Below, in pieces: positions 1-8,400 of a DNA stretch of 64,000 nucleotides. A model generated the notes under the pieces. The model was not told the origin of the DNA. It made no database searches and saw nothing but the letters and a program-made list of their open reading frames with translations. Each line of letters begins with the position of its first letter. Position 1 is the first letter of the stretch. The DNA is from a bacterium (GTDB lineage: Bacteria; Vulcanimicrobiota; Vulcanimicrobiia; Vulcanimicrobiales; SCRA01): the NCBI GenBank assembly GCA_004298675.1, contig SCRI01000080.1, positions 1 to 64,000 of the forward strand, read 5' to 3'. The position numbers and the translations under genes are program-made.

Positions 1-1039
1 GCATCGGCTGTACCAGTTCGCGCTGGCGTACTCGGGATGGCGTTCTGCCAGCGTGATCGCCGGCGGTGAGAGCTTCGCGGCGCTGTCCGCTGGCCTACAG
101 ATGGCGCTGTGGCGTCTAGGGGGCGCTCCTGAAGAGCATCGCACCGACAGTCTCTCAGCGGCGTTCAAGAACTTATCCGACCCCGAGCGGCGCGAATGGA
201 CGGAGCGCTACGCAGCGTTGTGCGCGCACTATGGGATGCGCCCGTCACGCAACAACCCCGGCGAGTCGCACGAGAACGGGAGCATCGAGTCGCGCAACGG
301 CTCGCTCAAGACGGCGCTACGCCAGGCGCTGCTCCTCCGCTCTTCGTGCGATTTTGACGATCGCACCGCGTACGAAGCGCTCGTGAATACCGTGGTCCGG
401 CGCCTCAATGCGCGGGTTGAAAAGGGCTTGGCCATCGAGCGAGCGACGCTACGGCCACTGCCACCACGGCGAACCGCCGAGTTTGACGAGCTTCCCGCTC
501 GCGTAAGCAAGTATGGCATCTTCACCATCCGCGGCGACCAGTACAGTGCGCCCAGCCGGCTCATCGGTCATCGCCTAACCGTGCGTGTCTACGCCGAGCG
601 TATCGAGTGCTATCTCGGCGGCGAGTGCGTGTTCGCATGTTCGCGGGCGGTGCGCCGACCCGGGCAGCACCGGGCGCGGCGGATCGATTATCGGCACATG
701 GTCGAGAACCTCAAACGCAAGCCCGGCGCCTTCGCCCGCTGGATCCTGCGCGATGATGTGTTCCCTCGCAAGGTCTATCGCCAGGCTTGGGAAGACCTCA
801 GCGCACAGCTCCCCGAGCGCCAGGCATGCAAGATCATGGTTGGCCTGCTGGCACTGGCGGCTGAAGGACACGAAGCGGAGCTGGCGCTCGAACTCGAACA
901 ATCACACGCGCGCGACGAGCTGCCGGATCTCGAAGTGCTGGCTCAGCGGCTTGCGCCGCGCTCGAATGCCATTCCTGGTGTAGTTGTCACGCTGCCGTCG
1001 CTCAGCGTGTACGATGCGCTGTTGGAGGTGGCGCCATGA
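1..1039 (+). CDS. istA: IS21-family transposase IstA, 5'-truncated by window edge
   Basis: This is the catalytic DDE transposase of an IS21-type element; it cuts and joins the element ends together with IstB. The frame is open from base 2, and the residues before the first possible internal start (YQFALAYSGWR) already match the integrase core, so the gene begins outside the window. Visible family features are GGESF..L, EHRTDSLSAAF and the YGMRPSRNNPGESHENGSIE segment carrying the last catalytic acidic residue, then a C-terminal beta domain with GDQYSAPSRLIG. The stop TGA overlaps the istB start as ATGA. Nothing suggests inactivation in the visible part. Confidence 0.93.
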   Translation, partial: HRLYQFALAYSGWRSASVIAGGESFAALSAGLQMALWRLGGAPEEHRTDSLSAAFKNLSDPERREWTERYAALCAHYGMRPSRNNPGESHENGSIESRNGSLKTALRQALLLRSSCDFDDRTAYEALVNTVVRRLNARVEKGLAIERATLRPLPPRRTAEFDELPARVSKYGIFTIRGDQYSAPSRLIGHRLTVRVYAERIECYLGGECVFACSRAVRRPGQHRARRIDYRHMVENLKRKPGAFARWILRDDVFPRKVYRQAWEDLSAQLPERQACKIMVGLLALAAEGHEAELALELEQSHARDELPDLEVLAQRLAPRSNAIPGVVVTLPSLSVYDALLEVAP

Positions 1040-1851
1040 GCCCTGCTGCGCTCAGCGCCGACGGGCGACTCGGGATGATACTCACCGAACTGCGTTTGCC
1101 GACGATCAAGCGGCTGGTATCAGAGCTTTGCGATCGCTCTGACAGCGAAGGCTGGTCGGCGCGCCAGTTACTTGAGCGCCTATTCGAGCAGGAGATGCTC
1201 GAACGCGAGACACGACGCTTTGAACGTAACCGCGCTCAATCGGGGTTGAGCCCCGACAAGCGCCTTTCCACCTTCGACTTCTCGGCCGTGCCGGCGGTCC
1301 CGCGCGCGCAGGTCACCGCCTTGGTTGAGGCACACGAATGGCTCGACGAGGGCGCCAACCTCTTGGCTTTCGGACCGCCTGGAAGCGGCAAGAGTCACCT
1401 GCTCAGCGGGGTCGGCCACGCTCTCATTGACGCCGGCCGCCGCGTTCTCTTCACGCGCTGTAGCGATTTGGTGCAGCGCTTACAGGCGGCACGGAGGGAC
1501 CTGCGTCTCCCCCAGGAGTTGGCCAAGCTCGATCGTTTCGATCTCCTGATCCTCGACGATCTCAGCTATGTCCGCCGCGATCAGGCCGAGACCTCTGTCC
1601 TCTTCGAACTGATCTCCGAGCGCTACGAGCGCCGTAGTATCGCGATCACTGCGAATACGCCGTTCTCGCAGTGGGGCGAAGTCTTCGTCACCCCGGCGAT
1701 GACGCTGGCGGCGGTCGATCGCCTCGTACATCACGCGACTATCCTGGAGATGAACGCGGAGAGTTACCGCCGGCGCACCGCGCAAGGAACGCGAGCCGAC
1801 ATCGCGCTCAAGGGCGCCGCCCGAAGCCCATCGCCCGAAAGGAGCGACTAG
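1036..1851 (+). CDS. istB: IS21-family helper ATPase IstB
   Basis: A DnaA/DnaC-like AAA+ ATPase that helps IstA choose and capture target DNA. The 271-residue length is normal for the family. Walker A is GPPGSGKS at about residues 113-120 and Walker B is LLILDDLSYV at about 171-180; the conserved tail region NTPFSQWGEVF follows. The ATG start overlaps the istA stop by four bases, the usual translational coupling in IS21. It appears intact, so the element may still be active if its left half is complete. Confidence 0.95.
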   Translation: MSPAALSADGRLGMILTELRLPTIKRLVSELCDRSDSEGWSARQLLERLFEQEMLERETRRFERNRAQSGLSPDKRLSTFDFSAVPAVPRAQVTALVEAHEWLDEGANLLAFGPPGSGKSHLLSGVGHALIDAGRRVLFTRCSDLVQRLQAARRDLRLPQELAKLDRFDLLILDDLSYVRRDQAETSVLFELISERYERRSIAITANTPFSQWGEVFVTPAMTLAAVDRLVHHATILEMNAESYRRRTAQGTRADIALKGAARSPSPERSD

Positions 1852-1904
1852 CCACCTTATTCGAATGCTGCGCCCATACGACACCCTCGCTCCGAATCGG
1901 CCAA

Positions 1905-1947
1905 GATAGTTGGCGCCGGACGGTCAGGATAATTGTCGCCGACTACA
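1905..1947 (+). repeat. IS21 right-end terminal and subterminal repeats
   Basis: Two related 16-base units lie in direct orientation: GATAGTTGGCGCCGGA (1905-1920) and GATAATTGTCGCCGAC (1928-1943), matching at 12 of 16 positions. IS21 elements typically carry several such transposase-binding repeats at each end. The outer unit runs into the presumed terminus TACA at 1947. Confidence 0.7.
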
Positions 1948-2866
1948 TGGGAGTCTCTCGGTTACGGGGATGGGCGGCAAGTTCAAGAGCGTTCCGGGGA
2001 GCGGCTTGCCGGGCATTGCCTACATTCCGGCGCCGTATGCCTATCGCAGCCCGTTCAAAGATGACGAAAACAACATGGCCTGCTTTCGCCAGGGGCTCGA
2101 GATCATCAACTGGACCACGACGGGCAAGCCGGCCGCCATCATTCTAGAAGTCGTGATGAGTGTCGGCGGTATGATCGTGCCGTCGAGGGAATATGTCCAG
2201 GCGGTGCGGGCCTGGTGTAACCAGACTGGTGCGCTGATGATCGTGGACGAGGCGCAGTCTGGTGTGGGCCGGACGGGGAAATGGTTTGCCGTTGAGCACT
2301 TCGGCGTGGTTCCGGACATCATCACAACGTCCAAGAGCCTCGGCGGCGGCGTGCCGCTCTCAGGCGTCACGACCACACCCGAGATCGCCGATCGGGTCGC
2401 GGAGCTGGGCTACCACCAGTCGTCCTCGCACACCGATGATCCGTTTCTGGCCGCGGTCGCTCTAGCGAACATCGAGATTCTGGAGCGCGAGGGTCTCGTG
2501 CAGAACGCGGAACGGCAGGGGCGGTATCTGAAGGGCGCGCTCGAGCAGCTGAAGGCGGAACACGAGATTCTGGGCGACGTTCGGGGCTTGGGATTGATGC
2601 TCGGCATCGAGATCGTGGTCGACAAGGCCAGCAAGACACCATCGGCGGGGCACGCGAGCGCCATCAGTCAGTACTGCCGGGACCACGGGTTGCTGCTTGG
2701 CCACCGGCCGACGGGAGCGGTCAGCGGCAATATCATCCGCATCCTGCCGCCGTTAATCCTACATCGTCAGGAAGCCGACGAGGCGCTGTCTATCTTGAAC
2801 GACGCCATCATTCACGCGCAAAAGACAGTCATGCCGAAGATAACCAACGGTACGGCCTGGATGTAG
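1948..2866 (+). pseudogene. Class III PLP-dependent aminotransferase, 5' part removed by IS21 insertion
   Basis: The remaining ~305 residues are the C-terminal two thirds of a class III aminotransferase related to 2,2-dialkylglycine decarboxylase and omega-amino acid transaminases. The PLP-pocket aspartate region is DEAQSGVGRTGK and the Schiff-base lysine lies in TTSKSLGGGVPLSG. The N-terminal ~130 residues normally preceding GSLSVTG are missing, and homology begins directly after the IS end. A TTG at 1910 inside the IS end gives an open chimeric frame of 318 codons, but the product would lack part of the active site and is unlikely to be functional. The 5' half may survive beyond the IS, left of the window. 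The LysR gene converges on it with no gap. Confidence 0.85.
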
Positions 2867-3820
2867 CTACCCACGCCGTTTTTGCCGTTGATGAGCGGTC
2901 TGCAGCCCTTCTGAAATTCTTCGCGCAACATCAATGAAAGCAGCAGCGGCCGGGGTCCGGTATCTGTCCTTGTGCCACGCCATGGCGATGAGCCTCGGCT
3001 GCAGATCCTTGATGGGGCCAAGCACCCGCGTATCGGTTCGCCTCAGATCCAATGTCAATCGTGGCGCGATCGCGCAGCCAACGCCGGCCCCGACCAGACC
3101 TTGCACGACGCCGTTGTAGTTTGACCGGAAGACGATGTTGAGCTCGATACCCTGACTTTTGATCTGCGACTCTGCTTGCTCCATACTCCGGCCCTGGCCG
3201 AACCCAATCACCGGCATGCCCTTGATCCGAGATAGCCTGACGGAGTTAGGCTTGATGCCAGGAAACGTCGCTGTGCGGGAAACCACCAGCATGTAGGGAT
3301 CTTCGAGGAGGATTTGCGACTCGAACGGCCCGGCCGGCAGCGGGAGGATCGCAAACGACAAGTCGAGATCGCCTTGCTCGACGAGGCGCAAGAGTTGATC
3401 GTCCTTTGATAGCTCCGTGAGCTTGACCTCGACGGCCGGCCAGCGATTCCGAAACTCCCTGAGCAGGGGTGGCAGCAGATGCGTTCCGCTGCTCTCGAAC
3501 GTGCCCACTCTCAGCGTGCCTGCCGCTCCTTGCGTAAAAGCCGTGAAGTCCGCGCGGACGGCGCGCATACGCGCCACGATGACCTCAGCATGGCGAAGCA
3601 ACAGCCGGCCGGCTTCGGTTGTCGATACCGTCCGTTTTCCGCGGTGGCGATCGATCAACGTTACTCCAAGCAGACGTTCCATGGCGGCAATTTGCTGACT
3701 GAGCGCGGATTGCGAGCACCCCATGTCCTCGGCCGCGCCCCAGAAGGTGCCGCTGCGGGCGACCGCCTGCAGCGCCAAGAGGTGACGCAATTCGAGTTGA
3801 GTCAGATCGTAAGGTTGCAC
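2867..3820 (-). CDS. LysR-family transcriptional regulator
   Basis: A LysR regulator with an N-terminal winged helix-turn-helix (ELRHLLALQAVARSG..., with the recognition region CSQSALSQQIAAME) followed by a type 2 periplasmic-binding-protein-like effector domain (GTLRVGTFESSG onward). The GTG at 3820 was chosen because AAGGA lies about ten bases upstream and the helix-turn-helix then sits at the usual distance from the N-terminus; a longer TTG start at 3901 adds 27 unconserved residues. It is convergent with the broken aminotransferase and its stop codon abuts that gene's stop. The effector is unknown. Confidence 0.9.
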   Translation of the reverse strand: MQPYDLTQLELRHLLALQAVARSGTFWGAAEDMGCSQSALSQQIAAMERLLGVTLIDRHRGKRTVSTTEAGRLLLRHAEVIVARMRAVRADFTAFTQGAAGTLRVGTFESSGTHLLPPLLREFRNRWPAVEVKLTELSKDDQLLRLVEQGDLDLSFAILPLPAGPFESQILLEDPYMLVVSRTATFPGIKPNSVRLSRIKGMPVIGFGQGRSMEQAESQIKSQGIELNIVFRSNYNGVVQGLVGAGVGCAIAPRLTLDLRRTDTRVLGPIKDLQPRLIAMAWHKDRYRTPAAAAFIDVARRISEGLQTAHQRQKRRG

Positions 3821-3968
3821 GACTATGTCATCCTTCTGAGCCAGCGCGCTGGCGCGGCGCGCCGCTACTTGAGACGGCGAGGTTAGCGGGCTTACATCCA
3901 ACCGCGTGCGGGGTGCCGTATCTTTCGTGGGAGATCACACCCTCATGATGCCATGGAGAAACCACGTG

Positions 3969-4451
3969 ATGGAAGTACAACGTCAGGAAGCATCGCTCAG
4001 CCCGTGGTACGGGGCGTTAGCAGGAGTTGTCGCCGGGCTGCTCATGGCCATGATCGGCATGATTGCCACGGCGACGATGGGCATGGGCGCGCTGGCGATG
4101 CCGGATATGATCGGCGGCTTGATCCTGGGCCCCGGCGTCTCGATGAGCGGGGGTGCCTTGGCCGCGTTAACCGGCCTGATGCTGCACATGCTGCTCTCCG
4201 GCTTGTTCGGCGTTATCTACACGATGACCATCAGCCGGTGGATCGTGCGCGCTCCGGTGCTCACGGGGCTCCTCTACGGCTTGGCCCTGTGGGGCGTGAA
4301 CTTTTACGTCATCGGGAGCATCCTCCCCAACGCGAGTGGTCTCGTCCAGCACGATCCGGTCTTCCTGGCGGTGCTGACGCATCTGGCGTATGGCGCGGTC
4401 CTGGGCTTGAGCGGCCTCGGCGCGCGTGCCCTGGGCGCGGTCCTCGGCTGA
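3969..4451 (+). CDS. Small polytopic membrane protein, unknown function
   Basis: About 160 residues with four to five predicted membrane segments: GALAGVVAGLLMAMIGMIA, a Gly/Met-rich segment around MIGGLILG, LTGLMLHMLLSGLFGVIY, VLTGLLYGLALWGVNFYVI and FLAVLTHLAYGAVLG. Histidines occur within or next to membrane segments. No family was recognised. ATG 3969 is preceded by GGAGAA at 3955-3960; ATG 3945, preceded by GGGAGA at 3929-3934, is an equally possible start. It stands alone between a divergent LysR gene and a convergent Crp-type gene. Confidence 0.75.
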   Translation: MEVQRQEASLSPWYGALAGVVAGLLMAMIGMIATATMGMGALAMPDMIGGLILGPGVSMSGGALAALTGLMLHMLLSGLFGVIYTMTISRWIVRAPVLTGLLYGLALWGVNFYVIGSILPNASGLVQHDPVFLAVLTHLAYGAVLGLSGLGARALGAVLG

Positions 4452-4454
4452 AGA

Positions 4455-5192
4455 TCAGTCGCTATGAGAGGCCTGCACCGCAACATGCGACGATGCACCC
4501 GTGGAGGCCACGTCTTGCAACACCTCCCGTCGGAGAACGCGAATCGCGCGCCGCGTCACCGCGACGATGCCGCGATTGCGCCATGCGGCTAAAATTCGCG
4601 CGACAGTCTGTCGCACGGTGCCGCTTGCGTCCGCGAGGTCATCCTGCGTCAGTCCCCGGATCATGTCACCGGCCTCGTCTGTCAAGCGGAGGATGACCGT
4701 AGCCAGCCGCTCCTCAGCCGTGGACGCCGCTAGCTCTTCGAGCCTGCGCTCCAGCGCGAGAATTCTCCGCCCGTATTGTTCGAGTAAACGTAGCGAGACG
4801 TCCGGCCGGCGCCGGAGCAAGGACTCAAGTGCGGGTGCACCGACCGTGCATACGAGGCTCGGCTCTATCGTCTCCGCAAACTCACCGTCCATCTCCAGGC
4901 CGAAAGCGTTCATCGAACCGAAGGCCGCCGGCGGCGTAAGAACCAACACACCGATTTTCCTGCCGGAGCGAGTCACGCGATAGATGTTTACACGGCCCCG
5001 TTTGAGCACGTAGAGCGTGCTGCCGTCGCCTTGTTGGTGTAGCAGCGTCTTCGCGGGAACCAATCGATGCTGCACCCCGCGGAACAGCTCAATGAGTTCA
5101 TCGGATGCCAAGCCGCGGAAGAGCGGTACTTCCGCGAGGAGTTGCAACGCCTCCGAGCGTGTGATGCCCACCGTATCTTTTCGATTTACCAT
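4455..5192 (-). CDS. Crp/Fnr-family transcriptional regulator
   Basis: The protein has an N-terminal cyclic-nucleotide-binding-fold beta barrel (LFRGLASDELIELF... LYVLKRGRVNIYRVT), a long dimerisation helix with LERRLEELAASTAEERLATVILRL split over residues ~150-175, and a C-terminal Crp winged helix (LTQDDLADASGTVRQTVARIL). The Fnr iron-sulfur cysteines are absent. ATG 5192 follows AAGGGA at about ten bases; ATG 5213 and GTG 5276 are upstream alternatives. It is divergent from the isochorismatase-family gene and may control it. Confidence 0.88.
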   Translation of the reverse strand: MVNRKDTVGITRSEALQLLAEVPLFRGLASDELIELFRGVQHRLVPAKTLLHQQGDGSTLYVLKRGRVNIYRVTRSGRKIGVLVLTPPAAFGSMNAFGLEMDGEFAETIEPSLVCTVGAPALESLLRRRPDVSLRLLEQYGRRILALERRLEELAASTAEERLATVILRLTDEAGDMIRGLTQDDLADASGTVRQTVARILAAWRNRGIVAVTRRAIRVLRREVLQDVASTGASSHVAVQASHSD

Positions 5193-5230
5193 GTGTCGAG
5201 CATCCCTTCGCATGTCGTTTTCTCGTGAAT

Positions 5231-5254
5231 GTCGCATGCACGACGGTGCGCGAC
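5231..5254. promoter_or_regulatory. Bulged inverted repeat between divergent genes, possible operator
   Basis: GTCGC-AT-GCAC-GACG-GTGC-GCGAC: nine base pairs in two blocks with a two-base bulge and a four-base centre. It sits between the Crp-type gene and the isochorismatase-family gene, about 40 bases before the latter's start. Its role is inferred only from position and symmetry. Confidence 0.3.
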
Positions 5255-5294
5255 CAGCAATGCTGCTATGGTTCACTCGTAAGGAGGTTCTCTT

Positions 5295-6137
5295 ATGAGT
5301 TCAGAACAACACGCTGGTCCCGTTGGTGGCGGTCACGTCCCACGTCGAACGGTGCTAGCCGGCGCAGCCGCCGGTCTCGCGGCATCGCTGACGGCGTTGG
5401 GCAGCCAAGCTGCCCAGGCCGCGGAGAACGTCTACGCCGATCCGCCGAAGCCTGGTCTGCCGAAGACGGAGATGCAGCTCGATGCGCGTCACGCCGCTCT
5501 TGTCATCATCGATCCACAGATCGACTTTCTTAGTCCGAACGGAGTTGCCTGGGGTGTCGTTGGCAAGAGCGTTACAGAGCACGGCACCGTGCGAAACATC
5601 GGCCGGTTGCTGGAGGCTGCCAAGCGGGCGCGTCTTCCGGTAGCCGTCTCGCCACACTACTACTACCCGTACGATCATCGCTGGGATTTTGGAGGGCCGC
5701 TCGAGGTCCTCATGCACAAGATCCACATGTTCGATCGAACGAGCCCGCTCTCGCTGGCAGACTTTGAGGGCTCTGGAGCCGACTTCATGCCGGAGTACAA
5801 GGCGCAATTGCTCGACGGCCAGACCATCATCGCTTCGCCTCATAAAGTCTACGGCCCGTCATCGAACGATCTGGTCTTACAGCTTCGTAAGCGCAAGGTT
5901 CAGCAAGTCGTGCTGGCCGGTATGTCCGCAAATCTTTGCGTCGAGTCCCACTTACGCGAGCTGATAGAGAACGGTTTCGAAGTCGCCGTCGTACGTGATG
6001 CGACGGCCGCCGCAAGAGTTCCTGAAGGGGACGGATACCTCGCCGCCATCATCAATTTCCGATACATCGCGAACGCGCTCTGGTCGACGGACGAGGCGGT
6101 AGCATTTCTCGTACAAGAGCGTGCATCCGCCGGCTAG
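5295..6137 (+). CDS. Isochorismatase-family cysteine hydrolase with Tat-like signal
   Basis: A cysteine hydrolase of the isochorismatase/nicotinamidase fold, acting on an amide or ester whose identity cannot be told from sequence. The catalytic triad is visible: Asp73 in IIDPQIDF, Lys184 in SPHKVYG and Cys215 in SANLCVESH, the latter preceded by the usual cis-peptide region. Residues 1-43 form an export signal with a twin arginine (PRRTVLAGAAAGLAA) ending in an AQAAE-type cleavage region, so the enzyme is probably periplasmic, which is uncommon for this family. AAGGAGG at 5281-5287 is a near-perfect ribosome-binding site. The AhpD-like gene follows 45 bases later, probably in one transcript. 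Confidence 0.9.
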   Translation: MSSEQHAGPVGGGHVPRRTVLAGAAAGLAASLTALGSQAAQAAENVYADPPKPGLPKTEMQLDARHAALVIIDPQIDFLSPNGVAWGVVGKSVTEHGTVRNIGRLLEAAKRARLPVAVSPHYYYPYDHRWDFGGPLEVLMHKIHMFDRTSPLSLADFEGSGADFMPEYKAQLLDGQTIIASPHKVYGPSSNDLVLQLRKRKVQQVVLAGMSANLCVESHLRELIENGFEVAVVRDATAAARVPEGDGYLAAIINFRYIANALWSTDEAVAFLVQERASAG

Positions 6138-6182
6138 CTGCAGCGATTACTCCTTGACGACACCTGATGAAAAGAGGAAACT

Positions 6183-6566
6183 ATGCCCATTTTCAAACTG
6201 ATCGAAGAGTTGGACGCGAAGCCGGAGGTCCAGGAGACGTATGCGAAGGTGAAAGCCCGCTATGGCGGCGCGATCCCAGCCGTGTATAAGGCGTTCGCAA
6301 ACGATCCCGCGTACTTAGCGTCGCTCAACGACCACATCGCACGCGTCATGGCACCGCGGAAGATCGACGCAAAGGCCAAAGAGATCATCGCGTTTGTTGT
6401 GGCCTCGATGAACGGCTGCGATTTTTGCTCGCATGCTCATGCCGCGGGCTTACGCCGCTTCGGACTGGACGACGAGGCCATCGCAGAGGTTCTCGGGGTA
6501 ACGGCGCTGTGGTCGGAGGTGACCCGCTTCAACATCGGCGCGCGGGTAAGCTGGCCGCAGGACTAG
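6183..6566 (+). CDS. Carboxymuconolactone decarboxylase / AhpD-family protein
   Basis: An all-helical CMD/AhpD-like protein of 127 residues. The redox motif is Cys79-D-F-Cys82 followed by His86 (CxxCxxxH), the arrangement used by AhpD-type peroxidase-supporting disulfide reductases. AGAGGAAACT precedes the ATG. It follows the exported isochorismatase-family hydrolase on the same strand. The natural substrate is not predictable; a role in peroxide or thiol metabolism is the simplest reading. Confidence 0.87.
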   Translation: MPIFKLIEELDAKPEVQETYAKVKARYGGAIPAVYKAFANDPAYLASLNDHIARVMAPRKIDAKAKEIIAFVVASMNGCDFCSHAHAAGLRRFGLDDEAIAEVLGVTALWSEVTRFNIGARVSWPQD

Positions 6567-6578
6567 CGCGAGCGCTCG

Positions 6579-7127
6579 TTATCGCGCCGTTGGCGCTGCC
6601 CCTGCAAAGCGTGCGATGCGCGACCACGTTGCGGCGGGGGCACCGTCCACGGCAACGATTTGTCCCTGGGCGTCGACGAGGTAATAGATATCTGGGTACG
6701 CGTGGGGATCGAGTTGGCGCATCTGGGCCTCGGTGAGCTGCCCCCAGTACCAGTTCGGAGCGGCTGCGGCCATACCCACGGCTTTTTGAAATGACGCGAG
6801 CGGCGGGCCGGGGTACCCGAGATCGTGAGCGACCTCTACCTGGACGACGTACACGCCACGCGCACGGAGTTCTCCGATGTGCTGGGCGACGACGGCGGTA
6901 CCGCCTTGGCACGACGAGCACCAGGTTGCCATCAGCCAGAGCACGTACGGATGGCCGCGCAACTCGCTCGGAGTCAGCGTCTTGCCGTCGATCAGGCGGT
7001 ACGCGAGCGACGGAGCGGAGCTGCCGGGGGCGAGGGCCTCCGTTGCGGCGGAGCCCGCCGCCCAAGAAGATGGCAGTGCGAAGGCCAGCGCGAGTGTAAC
7101 GAAGCCAAGAAACCACGACTGTCTCAT
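6579..7127 (-). CDS. Exported thioredoxin/TlpA-like protein
   Basis: 182 residues with a signal peptide (QSWFLGFVTLALAFALPSS...) and a thioredoxin fold carrying WCSSC at about residues 69-73 (ATWCSSCQGG) and a cis-proline region near HAYPDIYYLVD. It should act as a periplasmic thiol:disulfide oxidoreductase. ATG 7127 overlaps the stop of the upstream membrane-protein gene as ATGA, and GAAGGA lies upstream, so the two are translationally coupled; longer in-frame starts upstream run into that gene and lack a signal peptide at the N-terminus. The membrane protein may be its electron partner. Confidence 0.88.
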   Translation of the reverse strand: MRQSWFLGFVTLALAFALPSSWAAGSAATEALAPGSSAPSLAYRLIDGKTLTPSELRGHPYVLWLMATWCSSCQGGTAVVAQHIGELRARGVYVVQVEVAHDLGYPGPPLASFQKAVGMAAAAPNWYWGQLTEAQMRQLDPHAYPDIYYLVDAQGQIVAVDGAPAATWSRIARFAGAAPTAR

Positions 7128-7693
7128 GTAGGCGAATCCTTCGCAGCCCCAACGGCGCAGGGCGTGGTGAGGTTGTAGGCAGCGAACCACACGGAGAGGA
7201 GAACCAAGATCACCGAGCCGGCGATGAACGCGTCCGCGTGGATGGCGAAGAAGGCCTGGAACTTGCCGCTCGTCCGGAAGATGGCGGGGGCCGAGACACC
7301 GATCGCCGCCAGCACGAGCGGAATGACCGGCGTGCAGCACAGACTACTCGGCAGCAGGCTCGCAAAAAGGCCGCCCAGCCCGAGCAATCCGGATCTTCGC
7401 GGAGCGCCGGCGTTGCCGGGGCGAGCGTTGATGTTCAGCGTCAGGGTGAGGGCAAAGCCATAGCCGAGCAGGGCGGCAGACACGGCCAGCGGTGGAGTGA
7501 GGAAGTGCAATGCGCCTGGCCTGAGGGCGCCGAAGCTGCCCGCGGGAAGCGCGATCAGGTAGAAGCCAGTCAGTAGGGTTCCCAAGCCCAGCGCGGTGGC
7601 GTACGATCGCGCGGCGCCGGGGCCGGTGAAGACCAGCGTGAAGGCAGAAGCAAACCGGCGGGTGTTCCCAGTGCCAACGCTCCTCACGATCAA
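7124..7693 (-). CDS. Polytopic membrane protein with a Cys-Cys-Thr-Pro motif
   Basis: About 189 residues with five hydrophobic segments (YATALGLGTLLTGFYLIAL, LTPPLAVSAALLGYGFALT, LLGLGGLFASLLPSSLCC, IPLVLAAIGVSAPAIF and AGSVILVLLSVWFAAYNL). The vicinal pair in SSLCCTPVIP followed by AAIGVS resembles the first-helix Cys pair of MerT-type mercury transporters, but the full-length similarity is weak and no family call is made. It overlaps both neighbours by four bases (TTGA with the HAD gene, ATGA with the thioredoxin gene), so the three form one operon. A role in thiol transfer or metal movement across the membrane is inference. Confidence 0.75.
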   Translation of the reverse strand: MIVRSVGTGNTRRFASAFTLVFTGPGAARSYATALGLGTLLTGFYLIALPAGSFGALRPGALHFLTPPLAVSAALLGYGFALTLTLNINARPGNAGAPRRSGLLGLGGLFASLLPSSLCCTPVIPLVLAAIGVSAPAIFRTSGKFQAFFAIHADAFIAGSVILVLLSVWFAAYNLTTPCAVGAAKDSPT

Positions 7694-8388
7694 TCTGCAC
7701 CCGGGGTAGCCACAGCAGCCAATCGCATGAGCGCGTGCGCCGCATCCAGCAGCGTCTCACCCACCACATCCGGCGCCTGCATGGTGGCTGGATACGGAAC
7801 GCCGCGGCTCACGAAGGCCGTCGTCAAGCCAGCCCGTCCGGCGCCGTGAATATCCCACGCGTGTGCCGCAACCAGCGCCATGCGCGAGGGCTCGACTTGC
7901 GCGCTTGCGGCGGCATGGAGATACACCTCGCGCCGTGGCTTCCAGTGGCGGATCTCCTCCACGGAGGTAACCCGCTCCACCAGGCCCAGCAGGCCGGCGC
8001 GCTCGAGGAGCCCTCGCGTTGTCTGCGCGTTGCCGTTCGTGAGCGCGACGATCCGAGAGCCACCCTCGCGCAATACGCGAAAGGCCGCCATGGCATCGGC
8101 GTGCGGCGGGAGCTCGGCGAATCCCGCCAGCACGTGGTCGATGTGCCCCTGGCCGGCAGGGACGCCGTGCCCCACGAGGAGTTGCTCGAGACATCCGGCG
8201 GCGACGTCCCGGAAGGGTAGGTAAACCCCAGTGGCGTCGAGGGCGAATGCGTCGCGCAACACCTGTGCGAACCATACGTCGAGAACATCGCCGCGCAAGC
8301 CTACCGCTTCAAGCCGCCCTCGTAAGGGTTCGAGCGAGAAGACGGTCTCGATGATGTCGAAGGCGACGACGGCCGGGCGTGGTTTCAC
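7690..8388 (-). CDS. HAD-superfamily hydrolase, haloacid dehalogenase type II-like
   Basis: A 232-residue HAD hydrolase with all four motifs: motif I FDIIETVF (nucleophile Asp10), motif II LTNGN, motif III Lys in HWKPRREVY and motif IV AAHAWDIHGA. The motif I spacing with ETVF and the cap-domain length match the L-2-haloacid dehalogenase-like branch. GTG 8388 is preceded by AAGGGA. The gene leads the HAD-membrane protein-thioredoxin operon. The substrate is unknown; the overlap with redox genes may be positional only. Confidence 0.88.
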   Translation of the reverse strand: MKPRPAVVAFDIIETVFSLEPLRGRLEAVGLRGDVLDVWFAQVLRDAFALDATGVYLPFRDVAAGCLEQLLVGHGVPAGQGHIDHVLAGFAELPPHADAMAAFRVLREGGSRIVALTNGNAQTTRGLLERAGLLGLVERVTSVEEIRHWKPRREVYLHAAASAQVEPSRMALVAAHAWDIHGAGRAGLTTAFVSRGVPYPATMQAPDVVGETLLDAAHALMRLAAVATPGAD

Positions 8389-8400
8389 GGGCAGCTTCCC

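Larger units (their letters stand above)
1..1947 (+). mobile_element. IS21-family insertion sequence, right-hand part
   Basis: The segment holds the 3' portion of an istA transposase gene, a complete istB helper gene overlapping it by 4 bases, and a terminal region with repeats, which is the standard IS21 layout. The right end is placed at 1947 because the last bases (GTCGCCGACTACA, 1935-1947) end in the CA expected for IS21 termini and because aminotransferase coding sequence starts immediately afterwards. The left end lies before the window, so target duplication cannot be seen. Confidence 0.88.
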
